In this document: in pieces, positions 18,764-29,019 of the stretch
Position numbering within the stretch: the first letter of the stretch is position 1
Layout: each line of letters opens with the position of its first letter
Assembly: GCA_003167495.1 (NCBI GenBank)
Contig: PMSX01000050.1
Span: 24,718 to 88,717 of the forward strand
Direction of reading: 5' to 3'
DNA length: 64,000 nt
Source of the DNA: Bryobacterales bacterium
Lineage (GTDB): Bacteria; Acidobacteriota; Terriglobia; Bryobacterales; Bryobacteraceae
Notes under the pieces: generated by a model
Told to the model about the DNA's origin: nothing
The model's input: the letters and a program-made list of their open reading frames with translations, nothing else
Database searches by the model: none
Translations under genes and position numbers: made by a program

Positions 18764-19272
18764 CTCTCTATCTGACTGGGAGGTTTGCGGAGAAAGACGC
18801 AGTGATTGGGGCGATCGAGCAGCTTAAGGCGAGCGGTTATGGACCGGATGATCTGACCGTTTTTTCGGATGAGCCCGTCGAATTCCCGCAAGGTGTACTG
18901 GACCGCAAGAGCCATATGTCGTTGGTGGCAGTGTCAGGCGCGGCGACGTTTTTTGTGCTCGCGGTAGCATTTGTGTATTTCACGCAATACAACTATCCCC
19001 TGGTCACGGGAGGGATGCCGATTTTCTCTTTCTGGCCCACGGGCGTGATCTTCTATGAGATGACAATGCTGGGGGCAATTCTGACAACGCTGGGCTGGTT
19101 CATTTGGGAGAGTGGATTACTTCGGAGGGACAAAAGCGTTCCGGTTCCCGCGATTGAGCCTGAAACGATTTGCCTGCGGGTGCGGTGCGCGGCGGAACAG
19201 TTCGAGACGGTCGCCGCGGTTTTAGAGAACGCCGGCGCAAAGAATGTGGCCAAGCTCGAGAAGGCTGCATGA
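18760..19272 (+). CDS. DUF3341 family protein (ActD)
   Basis: 'LTGRFAEKDAVIGAIEQLKASGY' plus two TM segments; 4-bp overlap with actC; position in operon. Confidence 0.85.
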   Translation: MTLYLTGRFAEKDAVIGAIEQLKASGYGPDDLTVFSDEPVEFPQGVLDRKSHMSLVAVSGAATFFVLAVAFVYFTQYNYPLVTGGMPIFSFWPTGVIFYEMTMLGAILTTLGWFIWESGLLRRDKSVPVPAIEPETICLRVRCAAEQFETVAAVLENAGAKNVAKLEKAA

Positions 19273-19604
19273 AGTATTTTCTTGCGGTGCTTGCGATGGT
19301 GACTCTTCTCCAGGCAGCAGATTCGGAAGCCCAAAAGACGCACTTAGCGGTGGGGCGTGATCTTTACCGCGAGAACTGCTCGGTTTGTCATGACATCGAT
19401 AAGGACAAAGCACATTCGCACAAGCTTGGCCCGAGCTTGAATCACTTATTTAAGAATGAAACGCTGCCCTTGAGCCACGGCAAGCCGACCCGGCAGTACG
19501 TAGAAGTGAGGATCAAATTTGGCGGCGCGATTATGCCTGCATTCGGCAAGCGCCTGACGCCGGACGAAATTACGGCCTTGATCGACTATATCGATTCGAA
19601 GTAA
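19269..19604 (+). CDS. monoheme cytochrome c (ActE-like)
   Basis: Signal peptide, 'YRENCSVCHD', distal Met 'GGAIMPAFGKRLTPDEITALIDYI'; overlaps the actD stop. Confidence 0.88.
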   Translation: MKYFLAVLAMVTLLQAADSEAQKTHLAVGRDLYRENCSVCHDIDKDKAHSHKLGPSLNHLFKNETLPLSHGKPTRQYVEVRIKFGGAIMPAFGKRLTPDEITALIDYIDSK

Positions 19605-19630
19605 ATTTCTTGGCCCCTCTAAATCGCGCT

Positions 19631-20272
19631 TCACGGTAGAAGTCGCGTTTGTGCTACCAGTTGACTCAGACGGTTCTTCACATCAGGCCATTCTTGGGCG
19701 AGGATTGAGTAGCGCACTGAATCGCGAGCGGTAAAGTCCGTAGCCATTCTATGTGCACGGAGTATTCCCTCAAACCTCCCACCTATCCGTTCAAGTGCTG
19801 CGCGTGAACGGGCGTTGCGCGCGTCTGTGTGAAAGCAGACGCGAAGAACCTCCCAAGACTCAAAGGCATGGGTCAACATGAGGAGTTTGGCCTCCGTGTT
19901 CGCCCCGGTGCGGATTGCTGAACGAGTCAGCCACGTGTGACCGATCTCACACACATCCGGGAAATGGCGGCCATGGCGCGCGGCGCCTTCGGGCCAAGCC
20001 CATTGTTCTAAATTCCAGAAGCGAGTGGAGCCGACGACCTCGCTGTCACTCACACGCACAATTGCGAATGGGAACGCAGTTCCGGCGTCTCGCCAAGCTA
20101 GAGCGGTTTCGATATATCTGTCTACCGCGATCTTGCCCTGTGGCACGGGACTCCACTTATAAAGGGATGGGTCGGTTGCCGAGGCGGCTACTAGAGCATT
20201 AGCGAAACTGTGGTTCAACGGTTCAAGACGAACCAGCTTGCCCGAAAGTGCAAAAAGACTTTTTGTTCCCAT
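19631..20272 (-). CDS. GNAT-family N-acetyltransferase (RimJ/RimL type)
   Basis: 'GKLVRLEPLNHSFANALVAAS', 'EIGHTWLTRSAIRTGANTEAKLLMLTHAFESWEVLRVCFHTDARNARSRAALERIGGRFEG'. Confidence 0.9.
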   Translation of the reverse strand: MGTKSLFALSGKLVRLEPLNHSFANALVAASATDPSLYKWSPVPQGKIAVDRYIETALAWRDAGTAFPFAIVRVSDSEVVGSTRFWNLEQWAWPEGAARHGRHFPDVCEIGHTWLTRSAIRTGANTEAKLLMLTHAFESWEVLRVCFHTDARNARSRAALERIGGRFEGILRAHRMATDFTARDSVRYSILAQEWPDVKNRLSQLVAQTRLLP

Positions 20273-20319
20273 CTGTAGCGGATTGAACAGGCGGTGGGCA
20301 GCGCACCACCTTTGCTAGT

Positions 20320-20700
20320 CTACTGGGCGTTCTTCAATTCCACAACCATCACTTCAATTGGCTCCTTCCCGACATTGACATCGGCGTGCATGGTGCCTGG
20401 CTTGCTCGTCGTCAGCCAGTAGGCCTTGCCAACCTCCCAATGGTTCATTTCGCTTTCGCCGGTTTGTTGGACAATTTTCATGTCGCCGCCGACAAGCGGT
20501 ATGATCACGCGCGGGTGTTCGTGGCGATGCATAGCAAGAGGCGCGTTGGGCGTGACAGTAGCTTTCCAGACGCGGACGTCGCTGTTCTCAAACTGGGGGA
20601 TACGGACAGTGCCGCCGGTTTGGCCCGTGGGCGTGGCCGCACCGCCGCTCGCCAGCAAAAGAATAGCCGCCGCCGCAACACTACCCCAAAACGTTTTCAT
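20320..20700 (-). CDS. secreted cupin-like protein
   Basis: Signal peptide, 'MHRHEHPRVIIPLVGGDMKI'. Confidence 0.7.
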   Translation of the reverse strand: MKTFWGSVAAAAILLLASGGAATPTGQTGGTVRIPQFENSDVRVWKATVTPNAPLAMHRHEHPRVIIPLVGGDMKIVQQTGESEMNHWEVGKAYWLTTSKPGTMHADVNVGKEPIEVMVVELKNAQ

Positions 20701-20702
20701 GT

Positions 20703-21926
20703 TCAGGCTCCCGCCGCGCGACGCTGCTTGCGCAGAATGGCCGGCATTTCGTAATCATCATCGCTGAGCAAATCTTGCTGCGCCAGCGCGGGTTCAGGCT
20801 CAGGCTCGACCGCAGCGGGGACGAAAGGCTCTGGATCGGCCACATATGCCGGCTCTTGTTGTGGCATCGGAGGTGGCATTGTGGACACTTCGGCGCCGAT
20901 AGTTGGACTAAAGGGGAAGTGTGAACCGCGGCGATCGATCTCCGGCAGCGAATCGCGCTGAAAGCCTGTGGCGATGACCGTCACCTTCACATCCTTGCCC
21001 ATGCGCTCATCCATCACCACGCCGAAGTTGATTTGGACATCCTCATTCTTTGTAGCGGCGCGAATGAGGTTGCATGCTTCATTCACATCATGAATGCCAA
21101 GCTCGCTAGACGCCGTAATGTTGATCAAAACGCCGCGCGCACCAAGCACACCGCCCTCTTCCATCAGCGGACTATTAATAGCCTTCTGCGCCGCTTCGAC
21201 AGGGGCGTTATCGCCAGAGGCGATGGCCGTACCCATCATGGCGTAACCCATGCCGAGCATGATGGTGCGGATATCGGAAAAGTCGCGGTTGATGATGCCG
21301 GGTGTTGTGATGATGTCGGCAATGCCCTGCACAGCTTGCCGGAGAACATCGTCGGCCATGCGGAACGCGTCCATGAACTTAGCGCCTTTGGGCACCAAGG
21401 CCAGCAGCTTTTCATTCGGGATGCTGATGACGGTATCGCAGCAGCCGGCCAGCTCGGCCAATCCTCGCTCAGCTTGGCGCATGCGGCGCGGCCCTTCAAA
21501 AGAGAACGGCTTGGTGACAACCGCGACTGTGAGGGCGTTGAGCTCTTTGGCAAGAGACGCCACCACAGGCGCAGCGCCAGTGCCCGTGCCACCTCCGAGT
21601 CCGGCCGTGACAAAGACCATGTCCGCGCCTTCGAGAATCTCGATGATCTGCTCCGTGTCTTCGAGAGCAGCTTGACGCCCGACGGCCGGGTCGGCGCCCG
21701 CGCCCAAACCGCTGGTGAGTTTTTTCCCAACCGCGAGTTTGTTGGCCACCGGCGAGGCTGCCAGGGCCTGCTTATCGGTATTGAGAATGAAGAATTCAAT
21801 GCCGCTCAGACCTTCCTGCAACATCCGGCCGACCGCGTTTGACCCGCCGCCGCCCACGCCTACAACCTTAATGCGTGTGCCTAGATTTACTTCCTCGGCC
21901 ATGAGGAACTTCAGATCGTCTGCCAT
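20703..21926 (-). CDS. ftsZ: cell division protein FtsZ
   Basis: '[17 protein letters not shown]', '[20 protein letters not shown]', '[11 protein letters not shown]'. Confidence 0.98.
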   Translation of the reverse strand: MADDLKFLMAEEVNLGTRIKVVGVGGGGSNAVGRMLQEGLSGIEFFILNTDKQALAASPVANKLAVGKKLTSGLGAGADPAVGRQAALEDTEQIIEILEGADMVFVTAGLGGGTGTGAAPVVASLAKELNALTVAVVTKPFSFEGPRRMRQAERGLAELAGCCDTVISIPNEKLLALVPKGAKFMDAFRMADDVLRQAVQGIADIITTPGIINRDFSDIRTIMLGMGYAMMGTAIASGDNAPVEAAQKAINSPLMEEGGVLGARGVLINITASSELGIHDVNEACNLIRAATKNEDVQINFGVVMDERMGKDVKVTVIATGFQRDSLPEIDRRGSHFPFSPTIGAEVSTMPPPMPQQEPAYVADPEPFVPAAVEPEPEPALAQQDLLSDDDYEMPAILRKQRRAAGA

Positions 21927-21948
21927 ATCGTTTACACTCCCTTCCTGC

Positions 21949-23145
21949 TTACTTGACTGCGGAACCAGATACGCTGGTCGACGTTCTCTTCCAATCTCGT
22001 TTCAATTTCAACCGTCCGGAATACATCGCCAATCCGCCAGCCGTGGTCCACGTGGGATTGTCGAGTTCAGCGGGCCAGTCTTCAATGCCCAGGGCCAAAC
22101 CTTTACGCGCCTGACAGTGTATGATGCGCTCGGCCACGTCGCACATGCCGGGCAACAGGGCGCCGCCGCCCGTTACAACGACGCCTTCTAACAGGTTCTG
22201 CTCCATGCCCAAGCGCAGCACCTCTTCATAAACCCGTTCGAAAATCTGCTCAGCGCGCGCTTCCAGAATTTCGTTCAACTGCCGGCAACTGGCTTCGCGG
22301 ATGCCGCGGCCATCGGCCGAAGGCAACTCAACCAGTGTATTTTCGGGCGCCGAATCGGCGATGGCCGAACCGAATTCACGCTTCAATCCTTCGGCGAAAT
22401 CGACGTTCACTTTGAACAGACGCGCCACATCGCGAGTGAAATGGTCCGCGCCAATGGGCAGGCTCGTGGCCAGCAGCAAAGAATCGCCATCGTAGATCAC
22501 AACTTCCGTGGACTGTGCGCCGATATCGACTATGACAGCGCCCCGCGCGCGATCTTCCGGCAAGACCGAAGCATAAGCGGCGGCAATGCCTTCGAAAACA
22601 GACTCTTCCACAGCCAGATGGGAACGGTGAACCGCCGACACAATGGCTTGATGCTCATGCAGCGAGACGGTGACAACCAGGATATTCGCTTCCAAGCGCG
22701 CGCCGAGGATTCCTTTAGGATTGCGATAACCGGAGCGGCCGTCGAGAGTAAAGTCCTGCGGGCAGATTTGCAGAATCTCACGGTCTTCTTCGAGGCGCAC
22801 GCGAGCGGCGAGTTCCACAGCGTACTTTAAATCTCCGGGTTCGATCTCACGCCGCCTGCCGAACTCATAGATGCCGCGGCTATTGACGCCGGCGACGCAA
22901 CCACCTACGCCAATCAACGCTGAGTCAGGCGAGGCCTGCGCTTTTCTCTCCGCTTCGTGTAAAGCGACACGAATACTCTCGGCCAGCGCTTCCTGGTCTC
23001 CCAGGCGCGCTTTGGTCCAGGCTTGGACAGGAGCTTCGCCATAGCCCAAAAAGCGCGTGCTGAAGTCTTCCAACGCGCAGATAACAACGCGCGTGCTGCT
23101 GCTGCCCAGATCCAGACCAACGGCCAATTTGGTTTTACTGCTCAA
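21949..23145 (-). CDS. ftsA: cell division protein FtsA
   Basis: '[15 protein letters not shown]', '[17 protein letters not shown]', '[14 protein letters not shown]'. Confidence 0.97.
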   Translation of the reverse strand: MSSKTKLAVGLDLGSSSTRVVICALEDFSTRFLGYGEAPVQAWTKARLGDQEALAESIRVALHEAERKAQASPDSALIGVGGCVAGVNSRGIYEFGRRREIEPGDLKYAVELAARVRLEEDREILQICPQDFTLDGRSGYRNPKGILGARLEANILVVTVSLHEHQAIVSAVHRSHLAVEESVFEGIAAAYASVLPEDRARGAVIVDIGAQSTEVVIYDGDSLLLATSLPIGADHFTRDVARLFKVNVDFAEGLKREFGSAIADSAPENTLVELPSADGRGIREASCRQLNEILEARAEQIFERVYEEVLRLGMEQNLLEGVVVTGGGALLPGMCDVAERIIHCQARKGLALGIEDWPAELDNPTWTTAGGLAMYSGRLKLKRDWKRTSTSVSGSAVK

Positions 23146-23989
23146 ATCTCTTATCCCCTACTGCTGTAATCACGCCATCTACCCGCAGATCAAGCGTCGT
23201 GGCGTCTGGACGCTTCTCTCTGATTTCGCTATAGTTCGCCAAGAAATTGCGCAGCCTCTCGGCGTAGTTTTCTTCTCCCAGCATCAAATTCACAACTTGA
23301 TTACCCACGTGCTCGGCCACTATAAGGTTGTTGGGGTCGGAGGCGTCGACCTCCGAGACTTGTGCTCCCAATGGGCCGATCTCGCTCAGCAAGGCAGTGG
23401 CTCGCATCACGCGGGCGCGCCGGCCTTCGATAGATTCGTTCTCGCGCAAGCCAGAGATGACTGGGAGAGTAAACTTGGCGGCTACGCGCGGACGCAGAAT
23501 ATGCCCGTAGCGATCGATCAACGCCAGCCTGGCCACACCGTCGACGTTGTGAGCCTGTGACAGGCGGACAAAGGCCACGGGTTCGCGCTCGTGAATGGCC
23601 ACTTTCAGCGTGTCCGGCCATACCTTCGAAACAGCCGCATCCTGCACCCAATCGATCGCAAGCAATTGCTCGCGCCGGGCTTGTAGCGGAACCAGATAAA
23701 GACTCCGCCCGAAGTCTTGTGCGAAGACGTGACGGACTTGGGAAGCTGACGCATAATGAACTCCCTCCACTACCAGATTTGGACTTTGCCCTGCCAACTC
23801 TTCCGCTTCCGCCACACGGAAACGGTCGTCTTTGATCAAAAATTCTTCTGCCAGATGCCATGCGAACAAAGAACCCACCATGAGGACGATGCCGGTAAAC
23901 AGCCAAAACGCCAAGCGGCCCCAATGCATGCCGGCGAACAAGCTTGGAGTCGCATTTGCATCGTCGATAGGTAATCTGCGGCGCGCCAA
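23135..23989 (-). CDS. ftsQ: cell division protein FtsQ/DivIB (POTRA)
   Basis: Single N-terminal TM, POTRA-like region, position between murC and ftsA. Confidence 0.9.
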   Translation of the reverse strand: MARRRLPIDDANATPSLFAGMHWGRLAFWLFTGIVLMVGSLFAWHLAEEFLIKDDRFRVAEAEELAGQSPNLVVEGVHYASASQVRHVFAQDFGRSLYLVPLQARREQLLAIDWVQDAAVSKVWPDTLKVAIHEREPVAFVRLSQAHNVDGVARLALIDRYGHILRPRVAAKFTLPVISGLRENESIEGRRARVMRATALLSEIGPLGAQVSEVDASDPNNLIVAEHVGNQVVNLMLGEENYAERLRNFLANYSEIREKRPDATTLDLRVDGVITAVGDKRFEQ

Positions 23990-25369
23990 TTATGCTCCAC
24001 CTCGCAGTGTTTCCAAAATCTTTTCGGCGGCCTGCGAAACACTGCCTGCGCCGAGCGTCACAATCAAATCTCCTGGAGCGGCAGCGGATGCAATGGCGGC
24101 CACTCCTTCGTCCATAGTGGCCGCGTAATTCGCTGAACGGTGTCCGAAAGAACGGATTTTCTCCACCAGGGCTTGCGCGGTGACTCCTTCAATCGCCGGC
24201 TCAGAGGCGGCGTAGATATCCAAAAGGTACAAGCTGTCGGCCTGGTTGAAAGCGCCGGCGAAATCGTCCATCAAAAACTTGGTGCGCGAAAAGCGATGGG
24301 GCTGAAACAGCACGTGGATCTTCTTGTAGGGACCCAAGCGAGCTGCCGCGAGCGTAGCCTTCACTTCGGTGGGATGGTGGCCGTAATCGTCCAACACGGT
24401 AATGCCGTTTTCGACACCGCGCACGGAGAAACGGCGGTCCACACCACTGAAGGCTGCCAGGCCTTCGCGAATCTGTGCTACGGAGGCGTCCATTTCCAAA
24501 CCAATGCCAGCAGCGGCCGTAGCATTCAAGACGTTGTGAAGGCCGGGCGAGTTCAGGTGAAAATCTCCCAACTCGGTGCCATGCCTGCGCAACGAAAAGT
24601 CACTGCCAGCGGGGCCGAGGCGGACGTTCAGAATCTCCAAATCCACTTGCGCCGCACGGCCATAAGTAATAGTGCGCCGCCGAATGTTGGGGAAGATTTT
24701 TTGAATATTCTCGTCTTCCATACACAGAACCGCAGCTCCATAGAAGGGCACCTTGTTTACGAACTCAGTAAAAGCGGTTTGAATTTCTTCGAGCGAAGCG
24801 TAGTGATCCAGATGTTCGCGGTCGATATTCGTCACCACCGCCAAAATGGGCGCGAGTTTGAGGAATGAGCCATCGCTTTCGTCGGATTCTACGACGAGGA
24901 TGGTGCTCTTACCGACTCGCGCATTCGAACCCTGCATAGCGGCGACGCGCCCGCCCACGACGACTGTGGGATCGAGGTTGGCCGTATTCAAAATCGAAGC
25001 CACCATGGACGTGGTGGTAGTCTTGCCGTGGCTGCCCGCGATAGCGATACCGAACTTCAAGCGCATGAGTTCCGCCAAAAGTTCGCCGCGCGGAATAACA
25101 GGAATTTGAAGACGACGCGCCTCTGCCACCTCCGGATTGGCCGGATCAAGGGCGGACGTGACGACCACCGCTTTGGCGCCGGCGACATTTTCGGCGCGAT
25201 GACCCACCTGGACGGTAGCGCCCAGTTTGGTGAGCCGTTCCGTTATCGGGCTCAATTTGGCGTCCGATCCAGAAACCTGGTATCCGAGAGTGAGTAGAAC
25301 TTCAGCGATCGCACTCATTCCAATGCCCCCGATGCCAACGAAGTGGACGTGCTGGGGCTTAAAAAACAT
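23990..25369 (-). CDS. murC: UDP-N-acetylmuramate--L-alanine ligase
   Basis: 'HFVGIGGIGMSAIAEVLLTLGYQVSGSD', 'AIAGSHGKTTTTSM', 'DDYGHHPTEV'. Confidence 0.98.
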   Translation of the reverse strand: MFFKPQHVHFVGIGGIGMSAIAEVLLTLGYQVSGSDAKLSPITERLTKLGATVQVGHRAENVAGAKAVVVTSALDPANPEVAEARRLQIPVIPRGELLAELMRLKFGIAIAGSHGKTTTTSMVASILNTANLDPTVVVGGRVAAMQGSNARVGKSTILVVESDESDGSFLKLAPILAVVTNIDREHLDHYASLEEIQTAFTEFVNKVPFYGAAVLCMEDENIQKIFPNIRRRTITYGRAAQVDLEILNVRLGPAGSDFSLRRHGTELGDFHLNSPGLHNVLNATAAAGIGLEMDASVAQIREGLAAFSGVDRRFSVRGVENGITVLDDYGHHPTEVKATLAAARLGPYKKIHVLFQPHRFSRTKFLMDDFAGAFNQADSLYLLDIYAASEPAIEGVTAQALVEKIRSFGHRSANYAATMDEGVAAIASAAAPGDLIVTLGAGSVSQAAEKILETLRGGA

Positions 25370-25425
25370 TTCTTGCCACTATTGTTTCGGCTTTATTGTC
25401 TGGTGTCAAATAAAAACCCATATTT

Positions 25426-26508
25426 TTATAAGCGGGGCTTACTCTGGGCCGCTTCTTCCAGTACCATAGCGGCGCGGTCGGCCGCGCCAGGATGGGCAAA
25501 CTGTCGTACTTGTTGGCGCATGGCGGCCAGCATTTCGGGTTTGCCGCGCAGATCGTCTACTTCGCGAAACAGGCGCTCGCCGCTCATTTCCGAATCCAGA
25601 ACCATGCGCGCCGCAGCGGCATTTACCAGCGTTTTCGCGTTTTCTTTCTGATGGTCGTCGGCGGCGAAGGGCAGCGGCACCAAGATGGACGCCATGCCCG
25701 CGGCGGCAATTTCGTTGACGCCGCCCGCACCGGCGCGGCCCACCACGATATCCGCGCCCGAGAAAGCAGCCGCCATGTCTTTGATGAAGGGCACAACTTC
25801 GCCGGCAACGCCGGCAAAGGTGAACTCGCGGGCCAGGGATTCATGCTCGGCGGCGCCCGTCTGATGAACAATGCGCACCTGCAGCCGGCTTGCGCGGAAA
25901 TAGGGCCAGCTTTCTTTGGAAGCCCGATTTAACGTGCGCGCCCCGCGGCTGCCGCCGGTGATCAGAACCGTAAATTGCTGGCTCGGCTTGTGAGTGAGAG
26001 CGAAAAACTCGGGCCTCACGGGCAGACCTGTCACTTCAGCTCGATCGGCGGGAAACCAGCGACGGGCGGCTTCGAAACCGAGCAAAGCACGATAAACACG
26101 CTTGGCCATTTTGCGATTGGCGAAGCCCGGAACGGAATTGGGCTCCATAATAACGAGCGGAATTCCAGCGAGCGCGGCGGCGAGCATCACGGGTCCAGCC
26201 ACATATCCACCCATGCTGAACACGGCTTGCGCACCGAACTTGCGCAACAGACTCCAGGCTGCAGCAATGCCACCCGGCAACTGCGCCGCGCTGCGGATTT
26301 GCTTGGCTAGCCCCACGCGATTTAAACCGCTGCTGCGTACAAATTGAATATCAAAACCAGACTCTGGAACAAGGCGCGCCTCCATGCCCTCTTGGGTGCC
26401 GATGAAGAGTAACCGATGGCCGCGCGCTTGCAAAACGCGCGCCACAGCCAGAGCGGGAAAGACATGCCCGCCCGTACCGCCACCAGTCAAAACGAACGAA
26501 TAGGCCAT
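25426..26508 (-). CDS. murG: undecaprenyl-PP-MurNAc-pentapeptide-UDPGlcNAc GlcNAc transferase
   Basis: 'LTGGGTGGHVFPALAVA', 'GGSRGARTLN', 'GRAGAGGVNEIAAAGMASILVP'. Confidence 0.97.
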   Translation of the reverse strand: MAYSFVLTGGGTGGHVFPALAVARVLQARGHRLLFIGTQEGMEARLVPESGFDIQFVRSSGLNRVGLAKQIRSAAQLPGGIAAAWSLLRKFGAQAVFSMGGYVAGPVMLAAALAGIPLVIMEPNSVPGFANRKMAKRVYRALLGFEAARRWFPADRAEVTGLPVRPEFFALTHKPSQQFTVLITGGSRGARTLNRASKESWPYFRASRLQVRIVHQTGAAEHESLAREFTFAGVAGEVVPFIKDMAAAFSGADIVVGRAGAGGVNEIAAAGMASILVPLPFAADDHQKENAKTLVNAAAARMVLDSEMSGERLFREVDDLRGKPEMLAAMRQQVRQFAHPGAADRAAMVLEEAAQSKPRL

Positions 26509-26510
26509 GG

Positions 26511-27653
26511 TCAGGGTGTATTCTCGCTTACGCTCAGCAGCATTCCCATGAGCAATAACGTGCTCAACAGAGAGCTTCCGCCGTTACTGATGAACGGAAG
26601 CGGAATGCCTTTGTTCGGGATCAAATCCAACACGACGCTAATGTTAATGAGTGCCTGCGCTACTACGCAAACAGTAACGCTCAGTGCCAGGTAGCGGCCA
26701 AAATTGTCATTGGCGCGCAGCGAAACGCTCAGACCGCGCCATAAAATGACGACAAAACCAGCAACCAGCCCGGCGGCTCCAAGGAACCCGGTTTCTTCGC
26801 CCACGACGGCGTAAATGAAATCGGTATGCGCCTCTGGAAGGTACAGCATCTTCTGCTTGCTCTCCATCAGGCCAACTCCTAACAAGCCGCCGGAACCGAG
26901 AGCGATACGCGCCTGCATTTGCTGATAACCGGGGTCGCTGGTGGAAGCGGTTTTGTGGGCATAAGCAAGCACGTGGCCAGCGGGATCGATTTTGCTGAGA
27001 ATGGCGTGATCTTTATCGACGAAGTCTAAGACCCGAGAGAGCCGGTAGGGCTTCATCGCGACAAAGGCAACGACCAGAAGCAGACCTAACACGGCACAGA
27101 CGGCCAAATAGCGCAGATCGACGCCGGCAACGAAGATGACGATAAACGTTGTAACGACTAAAACCACAGCCGTTCCAAGATCGGCGACGGCGACAAAGAG
27201 CGCCATGGCGGAAATAGAGATGGCGATGGGCGCGAGCGTGGAGCGATCGTTCACAGCGCCCAGCCTGCGGCAGAGAAAGAAGGCGAGGAATAGCGCGAGG
27301 GCCGGTTTAGCCAGTTCTGAGGGCTGCAGGGAGAGCGGCCCGCCACGCAACCAGCGGTGGCTGCCACCATCGGTGACATAAACGACAAGCAAGAGAAGCA
27401 CAACGACGCCGAGGGCGGTAAACGCATACTTAGGTGTGTTCCAGCGCCGGTAATCGCGTTTCATGCAATAGAGCAGAACAATAAACGAGAAGACGGCCCA
27501 GCCAAGCTGGCGCACAAAGAAGTGCGTGCTGGGCCAGTGGTATTTCAACAAAGCCACACTCGAAGAGGCACTGTAGACCATCACCAAGCCAAAGCAGACC
27601 ATGGTGAGGACAGCGAGAAACAGAATCCAGTCGGTTTTGAGTCTTTGGGCCAT
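26511..27653 (-). CDS. ftsW: SEDS peptidoglycan polymerase FtsW
   Basis: Multi-TM, 'LQPSELAKPALALFLAFFL', 'NISVVLDLIPNKGIPLPFISNGGSSLL'. Confidence 0.96.
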   Translation of the reverse strand: MAQRLKTDWILFLAVLTMVCFGLVMVYSASSSVALLKYHWPSTHFFVRQLGWAVFSFIVLLYCMKRDYRRWNTPKYAFTALGVVVLLLLVVYVTDGGSHRWLRGGPLSLQPSELAKPALALFLAFFLCRRLGAVNDRSTLAPIAISISAMALFVAVADLGTAVVLVVTTFIVIFVAGVDLRYLAVCAVLGLLLVVAFVAMKPYRLSRVLDFVDKDHAILSKIDPAGHVLAYAHKTASTSDPGYQQMQARIALGSGGLLGVGLMESKQKMLYLPEAHTDFIYAVVGEETGFLGAAGLVAGFVVILWRGLSVSLRANDNFGRYLALSVTVCVVAQALINISVVLDLIPNKGIPLPFISNGGSSLLSTLLLMGMLLSVSENTP

Positions 27654-27660
27654 TTTTTGC

Positions 27661-29019
27661 TTACAACAATTGTGTCACTAAATGTTTAAAGTGTTTTCCG
27701 CGTTCTTCATAGTTCTGAAATTGATCGTAACTGGCGCAGGCAGGGGACAGCAGCACGGTATCGCCGGAGGACGCGTGGGCGCGGGCATAGGCAACGGCGC
27801 GTTCGAGCGTGCCGCAATCTGTTAAGGCAACGGAGCCGTCCAGTGCTTTGTGAATAATGGGCGCGGCCGCATAAGCATAAGGCGGTTCGGCGCCTATCAA
27901 AAGAACACCCTTGGCCCGTTGGCGCAGGGGCGCGCGGAGCGGGGTGTAATCGCTGCCTTTGTCTTTTCCACCTAAGATAACCCAGAGACCGCACGGAAAC
28001 GCGTCGATTGCTTTGAGAGAAGCGTCGACGTTGGTGGCTTTGGAATCGTTGTAGTATTCCACGCCGTCGAGAGTACGGACGAATTCGATACGATGCTCGA
28101 CGCCGGGGAAAGAGGCGACGGCCGGACCAAGGGAAACGAGGGGCGCGCCCGCCAGATGAGCGAGAGCAGCCGCGGCCATTACGTTTTCAACATTGTGAAG
28201 GCCGCGCAATTTGATTTGCGAACGGTACATAAATGGCGCGTCGTTCCAAAGAAGTTGTTCGCCGTTTAGACAAACACCGTTGGGAACAGGTTGGGTGGCG
28301 CTGAACCAGGTCACTGTGGCTTTTGTGAGCGCGGCAAATCCGCGGCAGGTGGCATCGTCGTAATTCAGAACCGCCGCATCGCCGGCCTGCTGCGTTTCGA
28401 ACAGGCGGGCTTTGGCGTGGGCGTATATTTCGAAGGTGTGATGGCGGTCGAGATGGTCGGGTGTGACGTTGAGGCACGCGGCGATCTGCGCGCGGAAATG
28501 GCTGATGGATTCGAGTTGAAAACTGGATAGTTCGAGGACGTTCCAGCGCTGCTCAGAGGAGGAATCAATCAAGGTAGTGACTGCCGTGCCGATGTTGCCG
28601 CCCACCTGGCACGAAATACCTGCTTGTTGCAAAAGGTGCTCGGTCAGCGCGGTGGTAGTGGTTTTGCCGTTAGAGCCGGTAATGCCGAGCACTGGGCCTT
28701 TCAGAAAGAAGGAGGCGAGTTCGACTTCGCCGGTGGTTGGAATGCCACGTTCGCGCGCTGCGATCAGCATGGGCAGGTCATAGGGCACGGCGGGTGAAAG
28801 GACGACCATGGTGGCCGCACCAATATTCGATTCATCCTGCGATAGAACCGGAACGCCCAGCTTGGCAAAATGTGCGTGCTCCTCCGGGGTAAGGGGCGAC
28901 GAATCCATAGCGCGGACGCGCGCACCGTATTTGAGCAACAGTTCGATAGCCGCCACACCGGAGCGCTTGGTTCCGATAACGAGGATGTCTTGACCCGCGA
29001 ATCTTGTTGGCGTGTGCGT
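27661..29019 (-). CDS. murD: UDP-N-acetylmuramoylalanine--D-glutamate ligase; start codon non-canonical or unresolved
   Basis: 'GITGSNGKTTTTALTEHLL', 'EYYNDSKATNVDASLKAI'. The conserved 'AGQDILVIGTKRSGVAAIELL' begins upstream of the first canonical start (GTG at 28956). The frame is open from an ACG (29019) right after the mraY TAA. Confidence 0.9.
   Translation of the reverse strand, partial: THTPTRFAGQDILVIGTKRSGVAAIELLLKYGARVRAMDSSPLTPEEHAHFAKLGVPVLSQDESNIGAATMVVLSPAVPYDLPMLIAARERGIPTTGEVELASFFLKGPVLGITGSNGKTTTTALTEHLLQQAGISCQVGGNIGTAVTTLIDSSSEQRWNVLELSSFQLESISHFRAQIAACLNVTPDHLDRHHTFEIYAHAKARLFETQQAGDAAVLNYDDATCRGFAALTKATVTWFSATQPVPNGVCLNGEQLLWNDAPFMYRSQIKLRGLHNVENVMAAAALAHLAGAPLVSLGPAVASFPGVEHRIEFVRTLDGVEYYNDSKATNVDASLKAIDAFPCGLWVILGGKDKGSDYTPLRAPLRQRAKGVLLIGAEPPYAYAAAPIIHKALDGSVALTDCGTLERAVAYARAHASSGDTVLLSPACASYDQFQNYEERGKHFKHLVTQLL

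Noticed and set aside
21033-21842. 269-aa ORF antisense to ftsZ, with similar long ORFs antisense to murC (24140..24868) and ftsI (33370..34407)
   Set aside because: High-GC antisense shadows of essential genes with no independent coding signal.
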